Assembly (NCBI GenBank): GCA_012729785.1
Contig: JAAYCL010000027.1
Coordinates: forward strand, 39,194-103,193
Source: Chlamydiota bacterium
GTDB taxonomy: Bacteria; Auribacterota; Tritonobacteria; UBA1439
Length of the DNA stretch: 64,000 bases
Direction: 5' to 3'
The position numbers and the translations under genes were made by a program. Below the pieces are notes generated by a model that saw only the letters and a list, made by a program, of their open reading frames with translations, was not told the origin of the DNA and searched no databases. Shown here one piece after another: positions 58,761 to 64,000 of the stretch (the stretch's first letter is position 1; every line of letters begins with the position of its first letter).

Positions 58761-59057
58761 CTACTCCCAGACGAACTTCTCCCGGGTGCCGGGCTTCGCC
58801 GCGGCGGCGCCCCGCGTTCCCCCGCGGAGGCTCCGCCGCGCGGACTCCTCGAGCCACGCGTCGATGACCGACTTCTTGAAGCGGATGGTCGTCCCGATGC
58901 GGCTCGCGGGGATGTTGCCGCGCTTGACGTGCCGGTAGACCACCTGCTTGTGCAGGTGCAGGTAGTCGGCGACCTGGTCGATCGTCATCACCTCGGGGAA
59001 GCGCGCGGTTTCCGCCGCGGCTTCCGCGGGTGCGGGGTTCTTCGCAATGCCGGCCAT
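58761..59057 (-). CDS. Excisionase/MerR-like helix-turn-helix DNA-binding protein
   Basis: A 98-aa protein. Residues ~21-70 are a winged HTH of the excisionase (HTH_17) type: MTIDQVADYLHLHKQVVYRHVKRGNIPASRIGTTIRF. A basic tail follows. Its ATG lies just inside the aldolase stop region (aldolase ends at 59060), so the two genes are tightly coupled. HTH proteins of this family occur in several BMC operons and may act as the local regulator. Mobile-element excisionase is the alternative. Confidence 0.75.
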   Translation of the reverse strand: MAGIAKNPAPAEAAAETARFPEVMTIDQVADYLHLHKQVVYRHVKRGNIPASRIGTTIRFKKSVIDAWLEESARRSLRGGTRGAAAAKPGTREKFVWE

Positions 59058-59059
59058 CG

Positions 59060-59827
59060 TCAGAGTTTCTCCCGTAGCGTCCGGTACAGTTCGGCGGAGA
59101 GGGCGCTTACCAGCCCGTGTGCGGTGTGCGCCGCCCCGCCGCTCGAGGCGCACAGGCCGCAGCTGTTGCACGGATAGACCTTGCTCTTGAGCCCGAGCTT
59201 CTCCCGGAGGGCGAGCAGCTTGTCGATCTCCTCCCGCGGCAGGGGCTTGACGGGGCCGAGCTGGCGCGCGGCGGCGCTCACCTGGGCGCTGTGCTCGACC
59301 TTCTCCAGCCGGTCGTAGGCGGTGAAGACGGTGTCGCCGACGGTGATCGTGCCGTGCCGCTCGATGATGAGGGCGTCGCAGTCGCCGATGAGCTCCGCGA
59401 TCGCGCGGGGCCCCTCATCGGTGCAGGGGGTCGCGTAGGATGCGGTGGGGATGGAGCCGAAGATCATCACGATCTCCGGGAGCACGCACTGCGGGAGCTT
59501 CTGCCCCGCGAGGGAGAAGGCGATGGTGACGGGGGGATGGGCGTGCACGACGGCGCCGATGTCGGGGCGCTGCCGGTACGCCTCGAGGTGCAGGTACAGC
59601 TCGCCGGTCGGCTTCTTGTCCCCCTGCAGCTTCTTCCCCCCCATATCCGTCACGATAAGGTCGCGCGGGGAGAGGAACCCCTTGTTGATGCCGCTGGGGG
59701 TGCTCAGGAGGCGGCCGGAGCCGAGGCGGACGCTCACGTTGCCGTCGCTCCCGGAGATGAAGCCCCGGGCGTACATGCGGCGGCAGACCTCGACGATATC
59801 CTGGCGGTATTCGCGTTCCGATTTCAT
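59060..59827 (-). CDS. fucA: Class II aldolase (fuculose-phosphate type), BMC-associated
   Basis: A 255-aa class II aldolase. The zinc ligands H95, H97 and H158 and the catalytic-type E76 keep the spacing of E. coli FucA (E73, H92, H94, H155). It would cleave fuculose- or rhamnulose-1-phosphate to lactaldehyde and DHAP. Residues 204-255 form an extension absent in FucA: a Cys motif (C220, C223, C226) and a final amphipathic-looking helix HGLVSALSAELYRTLREKL, a candidate encapsulation peptide. It sits between BMC shell and HTH genes. Confidence 0.85.
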   Translation of the reverse strand: MKSEREYRQDIVEVCRRMYARGFISGSDGNVSVRLGSGRLLSTPSGINKGFLSPRDLIVTDMGGKKLQGDKKPTGELYLHLEAYRQRPDIGAVVHAHPPVTIAFSLAGQKLPQCVLPEIVMIFGSIPTASYATPCTDEGPRAIAELIGDCDALIIERHGTITVGDTVFTAYDRLEKVEHSAQVSAAARQLGPVKPLPREEIDKLLALREKLGLKSKVYPCNSCGLCASSGGAAHTAHGLVSALSAELYRTLREKL

Positions 59828-59874
59828 CGGCGGTTCCGGATCCCGTCCCCCCGCCGCGCCCGGGGGCCGCGGCG

Positions 59875-60423
59875 TCAGAGGATGAAGGCGTTCAGGTCCA
59901 GGTGGGGGTTCGGGATCACCACGCGGCGGACGAGCGCCCCCATCTCCTTGATCCGGTCGATGCCGGCCTGGACGGCCGCCTCGACGTCCGCCCAGGCCCC
60001 CGTGAGCACGACGAACGATTTTCCCCCGAGCCCGTTGCCGACGCGTATGAGGACGAGCTCGATCGCCGTCTCCTTCGCGGCGGCGTCCGCGGCGACGATG
60101 CAGGCGGGGGCGTTGAACGTCTCGATGACGCCCAGCGCCCCGAGGGCGTGGACCGGCGTGGCCGCGATGAGCGCCGGGACGACCTGCGCGTGCACGTTCG
60201 GCAGCAGCAGCGTGCCGGTGACCGCGCCGCCGCCCGCCTCGAGGCCCGCGTCGAGGGACCGCTGCACCGCCTCGACGTCCCCCGTGACCAGCACGAGGTA
60301 CTTGCCGGGACAGATGCCGCGCGAGTCCACCACCGAGACCTCGGCCCTCTTCGCCATCGCGTCCGTGGCGAGGATCCCCGAGGCGATGCTGTTGAACTCG
60401 ATCAGTCCGATTGCCGGTTCCAT
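59875..60423 (-). CDS. pduT: BMC-T (tandem-domain) shell protein, PduT-like with Fe-S pore cysteine
   Basis: A 182-aa protein made of two BMC domains: MEPAIGLIEFNSIASGILATDAMAK and ALGVIETFNAPACIVAADAAAKETA. The pore loop has ICPGK with Cys38, the position and motif of the [4Fe-4S] ligand of PduT. It would form a trimer carrying an iron-sulfur cluster across the shell. Next to a PduS-like gene, so an electron path is likely. Confidence 0.9.
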   Translation of the reverse strand: MEPAIGLIEFNSIASGILATDAMAKRAEVSVVDSRGICPGKYLVLVTGDVEAVQRSLDAGLEAGGGAVTGTLLLPNVHAQVVPALIAATPVHALGALGVIETFNAPACIVAADAAAKETAIELVLIRVGNGLGGKSFVVLTGAWADVEAAVQAGIDRIKEMGALVRRVVIPNPHLDLNAFIL

Positions 60424-60475
60424 ACCACCCTTGCGGTCGGCCGCGGCGCGGATGCGCCCCGCGGCGGCCTTGTGC

Positions 60476-61804
60476 TCACGCCGCGGCGATGACCACGGCG
60501 TCCTTGATCTCTTTCACCACGCCGGCGATGCTCGCGTGGTGCCGCGCCCCCAGCGCCCCCTCGGGGATCTCCGCGACGACCTGCCCCTTCCGCACGCGCT
60601 GCCCCACCTTCACGCACGGCACCGCCGCCGCGCCGACGTTCTGTTTCAGGGGGATCGACACGCGCGAGGGGGCGAGGCGTTTCGGGCTGAACGGCACCCT
60701 CACGTTGTACCTGCCGAGGCCGAGGCGGGCGACGAGGCGGCCGGTGGCGATGCGGGTGGTCTCCCGCGCCGGCCGGGGCGTCGGGGCGGGGGCCTTCCCC
60801 CCCGCCGCCCACCCGAGCGCCTTCAGATTCCGCTTGATGTTGCCGTTGATGCGGGCGATCGGGAGGCCCATCGGGCAGATGTAGAGGCCGCAGAGCTCGC
60901 ACTCGCAGCACAGGTGCGCGGAGGTCGTGCCCGCGCCGGCCGGGAACGGGAGGCCGAAGAGGACCGAGCGCATGACCAGGTGCGGGTACAGCTCGTGCCC
61001 GAGCAGGTAGCGGGGGCAGATCATCGTGCAGAGGTCGCACTGGCAGCAAAACTGGCGCGTCACGTGCAGGCTCTTCGTGAACGGGACCGTCCGCCGGCGG
61101 ACCAGGAGGTGGTCGCGGGGAAGGACCACCACGGCGCCGGTCGTCTTGGTGAGCGGCTGCGAGGCGTCGTAGGAGAGCTTCCCCATCATCGGCCCCCCGA
61201 GCATCAGGGCGTACTCCTCGACCGTCGGCCCCCCCGCCGCGTCGATCAGCTCCCCCCAGGCGATCCCGATCGGCGCCTCGAAGGTGGCCGGCGCGCGGAC
61301 GGCCCCCGCGACCGTGACGTAGCGGGAGACGACCGGCCTCCCCTCCGCGGCGTCGGCGATGTTCTTGAACGTCTCGACGTTGCTGTTCGCCACGCCGACG
61401 TCGAGCGGGAGCCCGCCCGCGGGGATCACGCGGCCGGTCGTCTCGTAGACGATGACGAACTCGTCGCCGGCGGGGTAGGCGTTCTCGAGGAAGGCGAGGC
61501 GGATGCGGCTCTTCTTGCCGAGGGTTTTCCTGAAGGCGGCGACCGCGTCCCGGTACTTCTCCTTGAGCCCGACGATCCCCTCCCCGGCCCCGGTCGCCTC
61601 CATCACGAGCTCCATCCCCCGCACCACGCGCGCCGCCTCGCGCGCCATCAGGTACTGGTCGTTGTGGAGGAGCGGTTCGCACTCGGCGCCGTTGGCGATG
61701 ACGACGTCGACGCGGGCGTCGATCTTCTTCCAGGTGGGGAACCCGGCGCCCCCGGCGCCCACCACCCCGGCCTGCTTCACCTTGTCGATCAGCGTTGCGG
61801 TCAT
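60476..61804 (-). CDS. pduS: PduS-like flavo/Fe-S protein (RnfC family)
   Basis: A 442-aa RnfC-type oxidoreductase. Residues 17-24 are the GAGGAGFP nucleotide motif and NGAECEPLLHND follows. Two [4Fe-4S] sites are visible: C256-C259-C263 with C253/254, and C302-C305-C310 with C299/300. The C-terminal end is a lipoyl-like hammerhead (VKVGQRVRKGQVVAEIPEGALG). In Pdu systems PduS reduces cobalamin and transfers electrons via PduT. Here no B12 dehydratase is visible, so NADH oxidation is an alternative. ATG 61804 is preferred to GTG 61813. Confidence 0.9.
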   Translation of the reverse strand: MTATLIDKVKQAGVVGAGGAGFPTWKKIDARVDVVIANGAECEPLLHNDQYLMAREAARVVRGMELVMEATGAGEGIVGLKEKYRDAVAAFRKTLGKKSRIRLAFLENAYPAGDEFVIVYETTGRVIPAGGLPLDVGVANSNVETFKNIADAAEGRPVVSRYVTVAGAVRAPATFEAPIGIAWGELIDAAGGPTVEEYALMLGGPMMGKLSYDASQPLTKTTGAVVVLPRDHLLVRRRTVPFTKSLHVTRQFCCQCDLCTMICPRYLLGHELYPHLVMRSVLFGLPFPAGAGTTSAHLCCECELCGLYICPMGLPIARINGNIKRNLKALGWAAGGKAPAPTPRPARETTRIATGRLVARLGLGRYNVRVPFSPKRLAPSRVSIPLKQNVGAAAVPCVKVGQRVRKGQVVAEIPEGALGARHHASIAGVVKEIKDAVVIAAA

Positions 61805-61920
61805 CTCTCCCACTCAGGCCGCGCGATCCGGGTGCGCCGCCGACCGGCGCGGTTCCGCCCTGGCCGGGCCGGGGGTCCGCTATATGCGCGTGTCCGCGCC
61901 GATCCGCGGCCCCCCGCGTC

Positions 61921-63351
61921 TCAGACGATCCGGAAGTAGTCCACGAGCGTGCAGCGCCGCACCCGTGTGAAGTCCTTCGCGGAGGTGAGCCCCTCGCCGG
62001 TGGGGCTCGCGATCGTGAACGAGGTGTACCCCTCGCCGCCGAGGCCGAGGCCGCAGCCGTTGGAGCCGTTCTTGACGAAGATCGAGCAGTTGACGAGGCG
62101 CGCCATCTTCGACAGCTTCTCGATGTTGCGGGAGAACATCGACGCGGTGTGGCGGTAGCCGTGCTCCATCTCGAGGGCGAGGTCGATCGCCTCGTCCACG
62201 TGCCTGGCGCGCGTCATCGGGAAGACCGGCATCAGCTGCTCGGACCAGAGCAGCGGGTGGTCCCGCTCGACGTCCACCAGCACCAGGCGCGTCTCGGCGG
62301 GGGCGCTGATGCCGAGCTCCTTCAGGATGACCGCGGCGTCCTTGCCGACCCACTGCTTGTTCACCACGCTCTCGTGCGGCGGGGCGTTGCGCTTCGAGAT
62401 GACGAGGTTCGTCAGGCGCTCGATGTCGCGCCCGGTCACCTCGTGCGCCCCGTGCGCCTTCATCTCCGCCTTCAGCCGGTCCGCGATCGACTCGACGGCG
62501 ATGAGCTCCTTCTCGTCCACGCAGATGATGTTGTTGTCGAGGGAGGCGCCCGCGACGATATCCTTGCCGGCCTTGGCGATGTCGGCGGTCTCGTCCACGA
62601 CCACCGGGGGGTTCCCGGGGCCGGCGCAGATCGCCTTCTTGCCGCTGTTCATCGCGGCCTTGACCACCCCGCCGCCGCCCGTCACCACCACGAGCCGCAC
62701 CTTCGGGTGCTTCATCATCTCGCCCGCCGTCTCCTGCGTCGGCTCGCCGATGCAGCAGAGCAGGTTGCGCGGGCCTCCGGCCGCGGCGATCGCCTTGTTG
62801 AGGAGCCGCACGGTGAAGGCGGAGGTGCCCTTGGCGGTCGGGTGGGGATTGAAGACGACGGAGTTGCCGCCGGCGATCATCCCGATCCCGTTGCAGATGA
62901 TCGTCTCGGAGGGGTTCGTGCACGGGGTGATGGAGCCGATGACCCCGTACGGGGCGCGCTCGACGAGGGTGAGGCCGTGGTCGCCGGTCCAGGCGATCGG
63001 GCGGAGGTCCTCGGTCCCCGGGGTGAGCCGGGCCACGCAGAGGTTCTTCTTGATCTTGTCCTCGTAGCGGCCCAGTTTCGTCTCGTCCACCGCCATCCGG
63101 GCGAGCGTCTGGGCGTTCTCCTCGGCGGTGCGGCGGAGCACGGCGATGATCTCGCGGCGCATGTCGAGCGACTGGGCCTCGAGCTCGCGCTGGGACAGCT
63201 CGGCGGCCTTGAGGGCGGAGTCGACGTCGGGGAAGACGCCGTCGCCGGGGGAGACGCCCGCCGCCGCGGCCTTCTCGACCGCCCCTTCTTCGGCGAGGCG
63301 CCTGATGACGTTGTCGACGATCGCGGCGATCTGCGCTTCGGTGAGGTTCAT
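61921..63351 (-). CDS. pduP: CoA-acylating aldehyde dehydrogenase (PduP/EutE-like)
   Basis: A 476-aa ALDH with Cys277 (NNIICVDEKE) and the TPCTNPSETIICNGIGM, FNPHPTAK and GGPGNPP-type segments of the BMC family. It oxidises aldehyde to acyl-CoA with NAD+. The N-terminal 23 residues (MNLTEAQIAAIVDNVIRRLAEEG) form an amphipathic helix and are a good encapsulation peptide, followed by an Ala/Gly linker. It lies next to the EutN gene (38-base gap). Confidence 0.93.
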   Translation of the reverse strand: MNLTEAQIAAIVDNVIRRLAEEGAVEKAAAAGVSPGDGVFPDVDSALKAAELSQRELEAQSLDMRREIIAVLRRTAEENAQTLARMAVDETKLGRYEDKIKKNLCVARLTPGTEDLRPIAWTGDHGLTLVERAPYGVIGSITPCTNPSETIICNGIGMIAGGNSVVFNPHPTAKGTSAFTVRLLNKAIAAAGGPRNLLCCIGEPTQETAGEMMKHPKVRLVVVTGGGGVVKAAMNSGKKAICAGPGNPPVVVDETADIAKAGKDIVAGASLDNNIICVDEKELIAVESIADRLKAEMKAHGAHEVTGRDIERLTNLVISKRNAPPHESVVNKQWVGKDAAVILKELGISAPAETRLVLVDVERDHPLLWSEQLMPVFPMTRARHVDEAIDLALEMEHGYRHTASMFSRNIEKLSKMARLVNCSIFVKNGSNGCGLGLGGEGYTSFTIASPTGEGLTSAKDFTRVRRCTLVDYFRIV

Positions 63352-63389
63352 AGGTCGCTCCGTCTAGTGCGCCCGGACGCGGCGCGGGT

Positions 63390-63707
63390 TCATCGCTTCG
63401 TCGGCGCGCCGTCCGCCTCGGCCTTCCGGTACTGCAGCGTGCCGTCGAGGTCCCACGAGTCGACGATGCCGAGGATCGTCGCGTCCGCGGGCTTTCCCTC
63501 CGTGGCCGCCGTGTAGCGGGCGGAGGAGCCCGAGACGTAGAGCACCACCTCGCCCACGCCGGCGCCGACCGAGTCGGCGGCCACGACGAAGACGCCCGTC
63601 GGGGCGCCCCGGAGGTCGAGCCGCTCGACGAGGAAGAACTTGAGCCCGCCGAGCTTCTCGTCTTTCTGCGTGGAGACGAGCGTACCCACCACTTTGCCGA
63701 GGAGCAT
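63390..63707 (-). CDS. eutN: BMC-P pentameric vertex protein (EutN/CcmL family)
   Basis: A 105-aa protein starting MLLGKVVGTLVSTQKDEKLGGLKFFLVERLD, the standard BMC-P N-terminus, followed by DSVGAGVGEVVLYVSGSSAR and ATILGIVDSWDL. It caps the vertices of the icosahedral shell. It lies between BMC-H and the aldehyde dehydrogenase. Confidence 0.94.
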   Translation of the reverse strand: MLLGKVVGTLVSTQKDEKLGGLKFFLVERLDLRGAPTGVFVVAADSVGAGVGEVVLYVSGSSARYTAATEGKPADATILGIVDSWDLDGTLQYRKAEADGAPTKR

Positions 63708-63747
63708 TGTGGCCTCCCTGCGAGGGTTCAGGGCCCGGGAAACGGGG

Positions 63748-63778
63748 AGGGGCGCCGCGGAGGCCGCGGCCGGCCCCT
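63748..63778 (-). promoter_or_regulatory. GC-rich hairpin between BMC-H and BMC-P genes
   Basis: Arms AGGGGC (63748-63753) and GCCCCT (63773-63778) enclose CCGCGG-AGG-CCGCGG, giving a strong stem-loop in the mRNA. There is no T-run, so it is more likely an RNA stability or processing element that tunes shell protein ratio than a terminator. Confidence 0.45.
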
Positions 63779-63803
63779 CGTCCGGGGATCCCGGGCCCGC
63801 CGG

Positions 63804-64000
63804 TCAGTCCTTGGCCGCGGAACGGCCGAGCGGCAGGACCGCGTCCACGTTCACGTGCGGCCGCGGGATGATGTGCACGGAGACGAGCTCGCCCACCTTC
63901 TCGGCCCCCCGCGCCCCCGCCTCGGTCGCCGCGCGCACCGCCGCCACGTCGCCGCGCACGATCGCCGTCACGTAGCCGCCGCCGATCTTCTCGTAGCTCA
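63804..64000 (-). CDS. BMC-H hexameric shell protein, C-terminal part
   Basis: The frame runs from the right window edge to a TGA at 63804. The visible 64 residues include [23 protein letters not shown] and [20 protein letters not shown], a classical single-domain BMC-H (PduA/CcmK type). The start is outside the window. It indicates the BMC operon continues to the right. Confidence 0.93.
   Translation of the reverse strand, partial: SYEKIGGGYVTAIVRGDVAAVRAATEAGARGAEKVGELVSVHIIPRPHVNVDAVLPLGRSAAKD

Noticed and set aside
58761-59057. Excisionase of an integrated element
   Set aside because: No integrase, att repeats or phage genes nearby; tight coupling to the aldolase gene favours a BMC-linked role, although not proven.

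Overview
The window is GC-rich bacterial chromosome (roughly two thirds G+C by eye). It spans the replication-origin neighbourhood of one genome and the accessory regions to its right. The gene set suggests a Gram-negative, probably uncultured lineage of the PVC/Omnitrophota/Auribacterota kind. Pointers are an ABC-exported polysaccharide cluster, GDP-deoxyhexose synthesis, several lipoproteins, secreted beta-propellers on Thr-Pro linkers, an ATP/ADP-carrier-like transporter fused to HEAT repeats and a cNMP domain, and an aldolase-type bacterial microcompartment (BMC). The phylum is an inference from this combination and is not proven.

Layout. 1-13 kb: a glycogen/maltodextrin phosphorylase tail, an ADP-ribosylglycohydrolase with a zinc ribbon, GDP-4-keto-6-deoxymannose genes (rmd, gmd) plus a hexapeptide acetyltransferase, metX-metW, a nucleotidyltransferase, an amidohydrolase, a TIM-barrel protein, a GH64-like secreted protein and a SWIM-protein remnant. 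13-23 kb (minus strand): rpmH-rnpA-yidD-yidC-khpB-mnmE-mnmG, two perfect parS palindromes, parA-parB and rsmI. 23-33 kb (plus strand): dnaA, an oriC-like region with DnaA boxes and a DnaA-trio-like tract, dnaN, dciA, gyrB, gyrA, serS and an mtfA-like gene. Transcription diverges from rpmH/dnaA, as expected for co-orientation with replication forks leaving oriC.

33-47 kb is accessory. It opens with a secreted protein carrying kinase-like motifs, translationally coupled to the 1055-aa transporter-HEAT-cNMP protein. Then come two degenerate RAYT transposase copies, a REPIN/MITE-like palindrome, an IS110 remnant, and secreted propeller/GloVer proteins that share a C-terminal beta-rich domain with the GH64-like protein.

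47-59 kb (minus strand) is a surface-polysaccharide cluster: Wzm/Wzt exporter, three GT4 glycosyltransferases, a GT-C-like membrane protein, lipoproteins and a polyprenyl diphosphate synthase. Gmd and Rmd at 2.5-4.5 kb could supply its deoxysugar. 59-64 kb (minus strand, cut by the window edge) is a BMC operon: BMC-H, BMC-P (EutN/CcmL), CoA-acylating aldehyde dehydrogenase, PduS-like flavo/Fe-S protein, PduT-like Fe-S BMC-T, class II (fuculose-phosphate type) aldolase and an excisionase-type HTH protein. Together these imply a compartment in which aldolase-derived aldehyde is oxidised to acyl-CoA and NAD+ is recycled through the PduS-PduT electron path.
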